Source of the DNA: Acidobacteriaceae bacterium
GTDB lineage: Bacteria > Acidobacteriota > Terriglobia > Terriglobales > Acidobacteriaceae
NCBI GenBank assembly: GCA_030838305.1
Contig: JAUTWY010000366.1
Span: 1-6,832, forward strand
DNA length: 6,832 nucleotides
Reading direction: 5' to 3'
The notes beneath the pieces were generated by a model. That model did no database searches, was not told the DNA's origin, and worked only from the letters and a program-made list of their open reading frames with translations. The position numbers and the translations under genes were made by a program. Position 1 is the first letter of the stretch, and each line of letters opens with the position of its first letter. Positions 1-5,915 of this stretch are shown piece by piece.

Positions 1-1234
1 ATGGCGAACGGCAAGTTTGCGCGCCAATAGTTTGGGTCGTCGAGGGATCAAAGATCTGACCCACAAACACGTCCTGGCCAGTGCACGGGTTGACGACTCC
101 TGTATCGGCGCCGAGGAGCGCAGAGAAATCGCCCGTGCGCTCGGCCGCAGTGGGTAGCGTTACAATGCCGTTCGCCAGGCCGCGGCGGTTGCGGTACTGT
201 TCCCAAGCGAAGAAGAAGAATGTTTTGTCGTGGCCGTCGTAGAGATGAGGTATCCGAACCGGCCCACCCAGAGATCCGCCAAAATCGTTCTGACGGTCCC
301 GAGGCTTCTTGTTCAGGGCGGTGCAAGGGATGGTGGTGTTGTTGCACCCGAAGAGTTGGTTAGTCTCAGCAATCTTCGCATTTGCAAAATCGGTGTTCCA
401 CGAAAACGCGTTCAAGGCCTCATTGTGGAACAACTCGAAGAGCGAACCGTGATAGCGGTTGTTGCCAGATTTGGTGGTGAAGCTTTCGATACCGCCCGAA
501 GTGTGGCCGAACTGCGCCGATGGGGTCGAGGTGGTCACCTTGAATTCCGTCAACGCTTCCACGGAAGGTGCGGTCTGGTCAAAAGCAGAGCCTGAATCCG
601 AGCGCTGTACGCTTGCGCCATCGAGGAGTATCTCAGTGCCGAAATTCTGGCCGCCGGACAGTTTCGATTCGAAGACTCCCGCGGAAGCATGGTCGCTGTT
701 GGTGCCCGGACCGGTGGTTCCCGGTGTCAGAAATATGAAAGTTTCCGGAGACCGCACTCCACCGCTTTGTCCAGTTGAGTTCAACGACAAGGGCAGATCG
801 TGAATCTGTTTGTCACCAACCACCGTACCCACATCGGAACTCTCGGTTTGCAAGGTCGGGGCATCCGCCTCCACGGTGATTTCTTCCTTCACGTCGCCTG
901 GCTGTAGAGTGATATTCAGAGCGGCGACGGTGCTGATCTGGACCAGGACACCCTTCTGCTGCGAAGTCTTGAACCCCGGAGCTTCAACGGTAACGTTGTA
1001 CCGGCCAATTTCAATATCGGCGACGCGGTAAACCCCTTCGGGCGTAGACACCGCCTTGTAAGTATTGCCAGTATCGACGCCCTTGATCGTAACTGTTGCT
1101 CCGCCGACTGAGGCGCCCGAACTGTCCAGGACGGAGCCAGCGATGGTGCCGCGATCCGATTGTGCTACCGCACTGCCTAACATCAGCAGGCACATAATCC
1201 CAACCAGCAGCCCCCTCACACGATCACGCCTCAT
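1..1234 (-). CDS. TonB-dependent receptor, Oar-like, with N-terminal carboxypeptidase-regulatory-like domain (partial, N-terminal 411 aa)
   Basis: An uninterrupted reading frame of 411 codons starts at the ATG at 1234-1232 and leaves the window at the left edge, so the C-terminal beta-barrel is mostly missing. Residues 1-24 form a Sec signal peptide (RR at 2-3, hydrophobic 9-20, AVA before a likely cut at 24/25). Residues about 28-112 form a carboxypeptidase-regulatory-like beta-sandwich, with GTIAGSVLD at its start and GRYNVTVEAPGFK near its middle. Residues about 117-260 look like the TonB plug: EEITVEA, DLPLS, the ILLDG segment and the TTKSGNN end. The barrel begins with YHGSLFELFHN and includes GGSLGGP (319-325) and FFFFAWEQYR (339-348). 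Family members are usually around 1000-1200 residues. They sit in the outer membrane and take up ligands such as oligosaccharides using TonB energy; the ligand here cannot be read. The start is supported by an AAGGGGAG ribosome site 4 bases upstream. A promoter lies about 100 bp upstream, so the gene can be expressed separately from the kinase/regulator pair before it on the same strand. Confidence 0.93.
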   Translation of the reverse strand, partial: MRRDRVRGLLVGIMCLLMLGSAVAQSDRGTIAGSVLDSSGASVGGATVTIKGVDTGNTYKAVSTPEGVYRVADIEIGRYNVTVEAPGFKTSQQKGVLVQISTVAALNITLQPGDVKEEITVEADAPTLQTESSDVGTVVGDKQIHDLPLSLNSTGQSGGVRSPETFIFLTPGTTGPGTNSDHASAGVFESKLSGGQNFGTEILLDGASVQRSDSGSAFDQTAPSVEALTEFKVTTSTPSAQFGHTSGGIESFTTKSGNNRYHGSLFELFHNEALNAFSWNTDFANAKIAETNQLFGCNNTTIPCTALNKKPRDRQNDFGGSLGGPVRIPHLYDGHDKTFFFFAWEQYRNRRGLANGIVTLPTAAERTGDFSALLGADTGVVNPCTGQDVFVGQIFDPSTTQTIGAQTCRSP

Positions 1235-1238
1235 ATCA

Positions 1239-1246
1239 CTCCCCTT
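1239..1246 (-). promoter_or_regulatory. Shine-Dalgarno site of the TonB-dependent receptor
   Basis: On the minus strand AAGGGGAG lies 4 bases (TGAT) before the ATG at 1234. It is close to the AAGGAGG consensus and decides the start, since the signal peptide begins directly after it. Confidence 0.75.
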
Positions 1247-1266
1247 GAAGTCGTCAAAAGACAGAT

Positions 1267-1286
1267 CACCGTTTCGCACAACGGTG
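1267..1286 (-). other. Hairpin in the 5' leader of the receptor mRNA
   Basis: A perfect 7-bp inverted repeat, CACCGTT / AACGGTG, surrounds a 6-base loop. If transcription starts from the predicted promoter upstream, this stem lies in the roughly 95-nt leader, about 20 nt before the Shine-Dalgarno. Only a 4-T run follows, after a 6-base interval, so it is a poor intrinsic terminator. It may be a leader stem that affects stability or translation, or chance. No known riboswitch is recognised. Confidence 0.4.
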
Positions 1287-1332
1287 CTGTTGGAAAAATC
1301 GGTTGAGCAGCGCCTGCAAGATAATGCAAACG

Positions 1333-1372
1333 TACTACTAGAAAATAACTAGGGAGGGTTGTCAATACTACT
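1333..1372 (-). repeat. Direct heptamer repeat AGTAGTA bracketing the receptor promoter
   Basis: The minus-strand heptamer AGTAGTA occurs at 1372-1366, touching the -35 box, and again at 1339-1333, overlapping the -10 box. The centres are 33 bp apart, close to three helical turns. On the plus strand each copy reads TACTACT, a 6-of-7 match to the TACYYMT heptamer bound by E. coli NarL. The neighbouring regulator is a NarL/FixJ-type protein, so this could be its operator, but a 7-bp repeat can arise by chance. Confidence 0.3.
1337..1365 (-). promoter_or_regulatory. Sigma70-type promoter of the receptor gene
   Basis: On the minus strand a perfect -35 box TTGACA (1365-1360) is followed by a 17-bp spacer and a -10 box TCTAGT (1342-1337; 4 of 6 matches to TATAAT). 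The likely start point is near 1330, giving a leader of about 95 nt. It lies in the non-coding gap between the response regulator and the receptor on the same strand, which is where a separate promoter would be expected. The AT-rich spacer and the position add weight. The -10 is imperfect, and acidobacterial promoter rules are little known. Confidence 0.55.
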
Positions 1373-1430
1373 TTCGTACAGCTGGATGTTCTCGAAAGAC
1401 TCAGAGCAGCGCGGCGCACCGCAGAATGGA

Positions 1431-2066
1431 TCATGCATCGAGCGAGATGATTCCCCTTTGCAGCGCAACCGTGGCCGCCTGGGTGCGATCCTTCACTTTC
1501 AGTTTCTCCAGCACGTGACTTACGTGAAGCTTCACCGTCACCTCCGCGATTTTCAGGGCACTCGCGATTTCTTTATTTCCCAGTCCCTTGGCGACCATGC
1601 GCAGGACCTCCACTTCGCGCCCGCTTAACGAGCGGTGGGACAGGCGCTCCGTCAAGTGGGCGGCAACGACCGGATCCACGTACTGGCGCCCTTGATAAAC
1701 CTCGCGCACCGCACGCAGAAGTTCTTCCCGGAGAATGCTCTTCACGATATAACCGCGCGCGCCGGCCTGCATGGCGCGATAGATTTCTTCCTCACCCGAA
1801 TGAGTGGAGACCATGAGGATCGAGGCGTCGGGAAATTCGTGAATGATGGCTGCGGTGCAGTCCGTGCCGCTCATTCCCGGGAGTCGAAGGTCCATCAGCA
1901 CCAGGCTGGGGCGGTGTTGGCGGTACGCCTCGAGCGCGGCGTCGCCGCTGCCCGCCTCGGCCACCACCTCCATGTCCGGCTCGACGTTCAACGATGCGGA
2001 CAAACCCATCCGCACCATGAAGTGATCGTCAACCACCAGAATACGTATTGGCTTTGAGTTCTTCAT
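1431..2066 (-). CDS. NarL/FixJ-family response regulator (REC + LuxR-type HTH)
   Basis: This complete 211-residue protein has the usual length and layout of the NarL/FixJ family. It is a cytoplasmic transcription factor expected to be phosphorylated by the kinase encoded just upstream. The receiver domain spans residues about 7-122. It has the acidic pair D13-D14, the phospho-acceptor D59 in LMDLRLPGMSG, the switch residues S87 and Y106, and K109. A LuxR-type helix-turn-helix fills about 144-205, from LSGREVEVLRMVAKG to the recognition helix segment around VTVKLHVSHVLEKL. No key residue is missing. The ATG at 2066 is required because the acidic pair is only 13 residues in; no good Shine-Dalgarno precedes it. 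The gene starts 38 bp inside the 3' end of the kinase gene, so translation is probably coupled. The likely targets, by inference only, are the receptor gene downstream and/or the GH30 gene across the divergent region. Confidence 0.97.
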   Translation of the reverse strand: MKNSKPIRILVVDDHFMVRMGLSASLNVEPDMEVVAEAGSGDAALEAYRQHRPSLVLMDLRLPGMSGTDCTAAIIHEFPDASILMVSTHSGEEEIYRAMQAGARGYIVKSILREELLRAVREVYQGRQYVDPVVAAHLTERLSHRSLSGREVEVLRMVAKGLGNKEIASALKIAEVTVKLHVSHVLEKLKVKDRTQAATVALQRGIISLDA

Positions 2067-4164
2067 CGATCAGTTCGTTCGAATAGGAACGTGCGGGAAT
2101 TTGCACGGAAACACGAGTGCCGCGTCCGGGCTCACTCTCGACCATCAATCTGCTGCCCATCGACTGCGCGCGCTCGTGCATGTCGAGCAGACCGAAATGT
2201 CCGGTGGGAGAAGGCTGATCTGCGGCGAACCCTTGCCCATCATCACTCACGGTCAGACGAACCCATTCAGCCGCATAGCGCAACTCGATCGAGATTTGTC
2301 TCGCCTGCCCATGCTTCACGGCGTTCGCGACGGCCTCCTGCCCGATGCGGAGCAAGTTCATCTCGACGGGCCTCGGTAGGCGTACCGGGCTGCCTTCGAA
2401 CTTTGCTTCCACCTGCACACGGTCACGCGGCACCAGCGGCTCGACGATCTGCGTCAAGGCGGAAACCAGATCTCCATCCTCCAGCAGTTGGCAACGCAGA
2501 TCCCAAACCGAGCGCCGCGCCTCCACCATGCTGTGGCGGCTCATGTCACGCGCCGTTTCCAGAGCCTGCTCAGCCACCCGGGGTGCTTGCTGGAAGCAAT
2601 CGACCGCCAGATCCAGTTGCATGGTGATGCCGGCCAGTTCCTGCTCCAGCGTGTCGTGCAGCTCGCGAGCAATCCGGTTGCGCTCTTCCAGCACGGCTCC
2701 GCTTTTTAACTTCTGGCGAATGATCGCCATTTGCTCGCGCAGCCGCCGGCGCAGTACTACCATCCATGCCGCCACCATCAACAGAACACCCGCGGTGATT
2801 CCGAGCAGCCAAAGGGTGTGGCGTAAATTCCACCATGACGGAGTGCTGAGCACCATGACATCCTGCGGTGAACGCAGCAATATACGGAATGATTCGGGGA
2901 CCCTCCACAGTCCTCCGCTGCGCACTAGACCAATGCCGGTAATACGGACCTTGCTGTTTAGCGGGATGGAGGACAAGTAATTCGCGGATGTGGCGGGGGG
3001 AAGGGAGGCGTCGATGTACATGTCGCCGTACTGCAGCAGGAGGCGCAGACCATCCGGCTGTGGCTGCCGGTTCAATAGCTTCGCCTCAGTGGTCACGACC
3101 GCACCGTCAAATTCTTCCCAAGGACTCGCGAGGTTAAACTGCACCGGCTCCGGCGCTTTCTCGTGGCCTATGCGATGAAATACGGCATCCTCCAACATTG
3201 GCGCCGAATCACCCATCGCGGGAAATCCCAATACCTCCACCAGATCGCCGATCTCCAGAGGCGTGGACTGCTGCGTCAGCACGCGAAGGCCTTTACCCTG
3301 GCTCTCGATGAAAAGCGCATTCCCCAACTGCTGATATCCGACCACGCCGCGCACTCGCACGCGATGGCGAATCCCTTGTCCCGCGGAAAATCTTAGCAAA
3401 TCCGACAGGGCCGTTTCTCCCGCCGGTGCTTCAATCCTCATGAAGCTCAGGCGTGGAACGTACAGCAAGATGCCGGTGAGTTGGCGGTTCGTGTTATACA
3501 GGCTGCCGCACACGCCTTCGATCAGCACTTCGCTGTCGACCCAGGAGGACAAATCCTGCGCTTTGCTAATCGGAACCCGGACATTGAATTCACCGCCGCC
3601 AGACGCGACTCGCATCGCAAGCGTAGTTTCGCGCCACGAGTCGGGGTCAATCGCCACCGACCGCACAATGCCTCGCATCCGCACCCACTGGCTGTCGCGC
3701 TGTCCATCTGCAAGTTCGGAAAATGAGACCAATTGCCCCTTCGGTAACACTCCCTTGCCCAGTTCCCGCAAGCTCTGCTCGCGAATCACGGGAGCAAACT
3801 TGCCTGGCCCAGTTATTCCTTCCAGTTCCACCTGTTGTCCTAGCAAATGAGGAAACTTCGGCGTGGCGCTTCCTTCCACGTAAATGCCGGCCGTCGCATC
3901 CTGCACGAAAAAGTCGGGCGCCGGAGCATCCATCGTAATCACGCCGCGCACCCGCACCGGATAGCCCAATGCGGCCTGTTCTGGAGTTAACCGGCGAATC
4001 TCTTCGGCGTGCGTAAGAGTGGGAAGCGGCTTGGCGGAGGGTTGAGCTAAGGCTTGGATGTTTAGCGCATGGACAACAAACGTCGCCGCTGCAAGCAGGA
4101 ATACGCGCGCTGCTGTCGCACAACTAGTCCTGGATGACGACGAGATAGTTCCGCGCTTCGACAT
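2029..4164 (-). CDS. HisKA_3-type sensor histidine kinase with a large periplasmic OB-like repeat sensor
   Basis: This membrane kinase has 711 residues from the ATG at 4164. Residues 1-40 resemble a signal peptide or N-terminal membrane segment (basic start, hydrophobic 21-39, ALA before Q41). Residues about 65-440 are a predicted periplasmic, beta-rich region with four similar units beginning at about 68, 158, 266 and 352. A membrane helix spans about 451-471, followed by a basic RRRLRE stretch. The DHp helix carries the phospho-accepting H503 in RELHDTLEQ, which also contains the DxxxQ phosphatase motif of this family. The ATPase domain has the N box with N614 (QEAVANAVKH), the DDGQGF box at 641-646 and GHFGLLDMHERA at 655-666, so it looks catalytically intact. 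It should phosphorylate the regulator encoded by the overlapping gene. A GTG at 4212 (727 aa) or an ATG at 4197 could also start it. I prefer 4164 because it opens directly into the basic signal sequence, has AGGTG upstream, and the GTG lies inside a hairpin. The ligand is unknown; a glycan is only a contextual guess. Confidence 0.93.
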   Translation of the reverse strand: MSKRGTISSSSRTSCATAARVFLLAAATFVVHALNIQALAQPSAKPLPTLTHAEEIRRLTPEQAALGYPVRVRGVITMDAPAPDFFVQDATAGIYVEGSATPKFPHLLGQQVELEGITGPGKFAPVIREQSLRELGKGVLPKGQLVSFSELADGQRDSQWVRMRGIVRSVAIDPDSWRETTLAMRVASGGGEFNVRVPISKAQDLSSWVDSEVLIEGVCGSLYNTNRQLTGILLYVPRLSFMRIEAPAGETALSDLLRFSAGQGIRHRVRVRGVVGYQQLGNALFIESQGKGLRVLTQQSTPLEIGDLVEVLGFPAMGDSAPMLEDAVFHRIGHEKAPEPVQFNLASPWEEFDGAVVTTEAKLLNRQPQPDGLRLLLQYGDMYIDASLPPATSANYLSSIPLNSKVRITGIGLVRSGGLWRVPESFRILLRSPQDVMVLSTPSWWNLRHTLWLLGITAGVLLMVAAWMVVLRRRLREQMAIIRQKLKSGAVLEERNRIARELHDTLEQELAGITMQLDLAVDCFQQAPRVAEQALETARDMSRHSMVEARRSVWDLRCQLLEDGDLVSALTQIVEPLVPRDRVQVEAKFEGSPVRLPRPVEMNLLRIGQEAVANAVKHGQARQISIELRYAAEWVRLTVSDDGQGFAADQPSPTGHFGLLDMHERAQSMGSRLMVESEPGRGTRVSVQIPARSYSNELIDEELKANTYSGG

Positions 4165-4207
4165 GCAAACACCTGCGAAGCTGCCACCGGGCAGCATCAG
4201 CTGCAAA

Positions 4208-4226
4208 ACCACGCTACTTGCGTGGT
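4208..4226. other. Perfect 7-bp hairpin upstream of the kinase start
   Basis: ACCACGC and GCGTGGT pair around a 5-base loop. On the minus strand the second arm is followed by TTT. The element covers the possible GTG start at 4212 and lies about 44 bp upstream of the preferred ATG. It could be a leader stem or attenuator-like element in the kinase mRNA, or a dyad bound by a regulator. The U run is too short for a confident terminator. Confidence 0.4.
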
Positions 4227-4458
4227 CGCCCCTAGGTTAGCCGAAAGCTACGTCTGGTGGAAGCGGGAGTTCACTGTTTCAGCTCTCAAGTGCAAAATAG
4301 GTGGCGGCTCAATTTGAATTGTTCGGCCTATAGGTTGGTACTGAGTCACTACTGCAAAATATATACGCGCTATGGGCGATTTCGAATATTTCGAGAATGG
4401 AACTCCTATGCGTGAGTTGACAGGCATGAGATTCTAATTCGCAATACCCGATCTTATT

Positions 4459-4464
4459 GAGAGG
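4459..4464 (+). promoter_or_regulatory. Shine-Dalgarno site of the GH30 gene
   Basis: GAGAGG lies 5 bases (TCAAA) before the ATG at 4470. This fixes the start directly ahead of the twin-arginine signal sequence. Confidence 0.7.
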
Positions 4465-4469
4465 TCAAA

Positions 4470-5903
4470 ATGTCTAGCGAAAGCACAAGACGCGACTTTC
4501 TGAGAATATCCGCGGCCGGATTGGCAGCCGGCGCGGTTGCCGAAGCAACGCCGGCTTGGGCTTCCCTTCCTCCACCCAGCCCCGGTGGCGGTGAAATCAC
4601 GGTCCGCGTAACGGACAAGAAGCGGCGCTTCGAGAGCGCTGCGGCACTGGCGTGGGGGCAAGCTGGGAAGCCTTCCGCGGACACCATCACGCTCAACCCG
4701 GAAAAGAAATTTCAAGAGATTCTCGGTTTCGGCGCGGCTTTTACCGATGCATCGTGCTACATGTTCAACCAGCTTTCCACGGATTCCCGCGAGAAGTTGT
4801 TCCATGAATTATTCCATCCCTCCGAGTTGGGACTCAACGTCTGTCGTACCTGTATCGGGGCCAGCGATTACTCGACTGAGGTATACAGTTTCGATGAAGG
4901 CGCGCCCGATCCAGACTTGAAGCGCTTCTCCATCGATCATGACCGCCCTTACCTGTTGCCGTCCCTACGGCAAGCTCGCAAGGTTAACCCGGACCTGTTT
5001 CTGTTTTCCACTCCCTGGAGTCCCCCTGGTTGGATGAAACCCAACAATTCCATGCTGGGTGGCAGCATGCGCAAGAAATATTACGCAAGCTACGCGCAAT
5101 ATTTCCTGAAATTCCTGCAAGCGTATGCGGCGGAAGGAGTCCCGATCCAGGCCGTCACTTCGCAGAATGAAGTAGACACCGATCAGGATGGACGCATGCC
5201 GGCCTGCCTGTGGGGACAGGAATATGAAATCGAATTCGTGAAAGGACATTTGGGGCCGGTATTGAAAGCCAGCGGAATTCCAACAAAGATCTGGCTGCTT
5301 GACCACAACTACAATCTTTGGGGCCGGGTGATTTGCGAACTTGATGATCCGGACGTACGCAAGTACACCAGCGCAGTGGCTTGGCACGGCTATGCAGGTG
5401 ACGTCAGCATGGTTGCCAAGGTTCGGGAAGCCCATCCCGATGCTGAAATGCATTGGACCGAGGGCGGGCCTGATTACACCAGTCCTGACTACGCCACCGA
5501 TTGGGCAAAATGGGGAAGCACCTTCACCGGGGCTCTGCGACACTGGTGCCAATCGATTACTGGATGGAATCTGGCGCTCGATGAGCAGGGCCGTCCCAAT
5601 CTCGGTCCTTTCCCGTGCGGAGGAATGGTGACGATTCATTCGCAGACGAAGGAAATTACCCGCAGTGGCCAGTATTGGGCGTTCGCGCATTTTTCGCGGC
5701 TGATTCGCCGCGGCGCGCACCGCTTCGATTCCCAAAGCACGCTGGCAAACATTGATCACGTAGCCTGCGAGAATCCCGACGGTCAGAAAGTTCTGGTGCT
5801 GACCAACACTGCCGCGGCACGTCCCGTGGCGCTGCAGGTGGGCACAATGAGAGCCGAGGTTACGTTACCGGATGATTCCGTCACCACCCTGACCTGGAAA
5901 TGA
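4470..5903 (+). CDS. GH30 family glycosidase (glucosylceramidase / beta-1,6-glucanase-like), Tat-exported
   Basis: This complete 477-residue retaining beta-glycosidase resembles human GBA1 and bacterial GH30 enzymes. The N-terminus has a Tat signal: TRRDFLRIS at 6-14, a hydrophobic stretch at 15-24, and AWA before a likely cut at 31/32. There is no lipobox Cys, so a soluble folded periplasmic or secreted enzyme is expected. The catalytic barrel covers about 70-395. It shows ILGFGAAFTDAS (84-95), the STPWSPPGWMK segment (180-190), the predicted acid/base E234 in SQNEV and the predicted nucleophile E331 in HWTEGG. Residues about 396-477 form the C-terminal beta domain of the family, including VLVLTNT. 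The acid/base motif is QNEV, where QNEP is usual. Known GH30 activities include glucosylceramidase, beta-1,6-glucanase and xylanase; the GBA-like barrel favours the first two, but the substrate cannot be settled by eye. It is transcribed away from the kinase gene and meets the GH3 gene tail to tail. Confidence 0.95.
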   Translation: MSSESTRRDFLRISAAGLAAGAVAEATPAWASLPPPSPGGGEITVRVTDKKRRFESAAALAWGQAGKPSADTITLNPEKKFQEILGFGAAFTDASCYMFNQLSTDSREKLFHELFHPSELGLNVCRTCIGASDYSTEVYSFDEGAPDPDLKRFSIDHDRPYLLPSLRQARKVNPDLFLFSTPWSPPGWMKPNNSMLGGSMRKKYYASYAQYFLKFLQAYAAEGVPIQAVTSQNEVDTDQDGRMPACLWGQEYEIEFVKGHLGPVLKASGIPTKIWLLDHNYNLWGRVICELDDPDVRKYTSAVAWHGYAGDVSMVAKVREAHPDAEMHWTEGGPDYTSPDYATDWAKWGSTFTGALRHWCQSITGWNLALDEQGRPNLGPFPCGGMVTIHSQTKEITRSGQYWAFAHFSRLIRRGAHRFDSQSTLANIDHVACENPDGQKVLVLTNTAAARPVALQVGTMRAEVTLPDDSVTTLTWK

Positions 5904-5915
5904 ATCGTTTCATCT

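Larger units (their letters stand above)
4165..4469. other. Divergent non-coding region between kinase and GH30 genes
   Basis: No credible gene is present in these 305 bp, which must hold the start signals of both flanking genes. Small dyads are visible: a hairpin at 4208-4226, CAATT-TG-AATTG at 4310-4321, the palindrome CCTATAGG at 4327-4334, and TCGAA-TAT-TTCGA at 4382-4394. For GH30, TTGGTA (4335-4340) lies 17-19 bp before an AATATATA stretch (4358-4365), a weak promoter candidate. A perfect TTGACA at 4417-4422 has no acceptable -10 at the right spacing. No convincing promoter was found for the kinase direction. The dyads are candidate operators only. Confidence 0.5.

Noticed and set aside
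1267..1286. Leader hairpin as an intrinsic terminator or riboswitch
   Set aside because: Only four T residues follow, after a gap, and the stem matches no riboswitch consensus I know; kept only as an unspecified leader stem.
230..1352. Several plus-strand frames of 60-121 codons across the left region
   Set aside because: They lie antisense to the continuous receptor frame with signal peptide, plug and barrel motifs, and none has recognisable features.
1411..1422. GCGG-loop-CCGC stem just after the regulator stop as a terminator
   Set aside because: The stem is only 4 bp and no T-run follows on the minus strand.
2091..2980. Plus-strand frames of up to 211 codons opposite the kinase
   Set aside because: Arg/Ser/Pro-rich low-complexity translations opposite the conserved kinase and ATPase motifs; typical shadows in GC-rich DNA.
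4417..4422. Perfect TTGACA as -35 box for GH30
   Set aside because: No acceptable -10 hexamer lies 16-18 bp downstream; the AT-rich TAATTC is only 12 bp away.
4408..4437. Nine-codon frame (MRELTGMRF) upstream of GH30, possible leader peptide
   Set aside because: No ribosome site precedes it, there is no codon run or terminator pair typical of attenuation, and its length is expected by chance.
4965..5759. 264-codon antisense frame inside GH30
   Set aside because: It is fully opposite a gene with clear catalytic motifs, has no recognisable domain, and is a by-product of the codon bias of the real gene.
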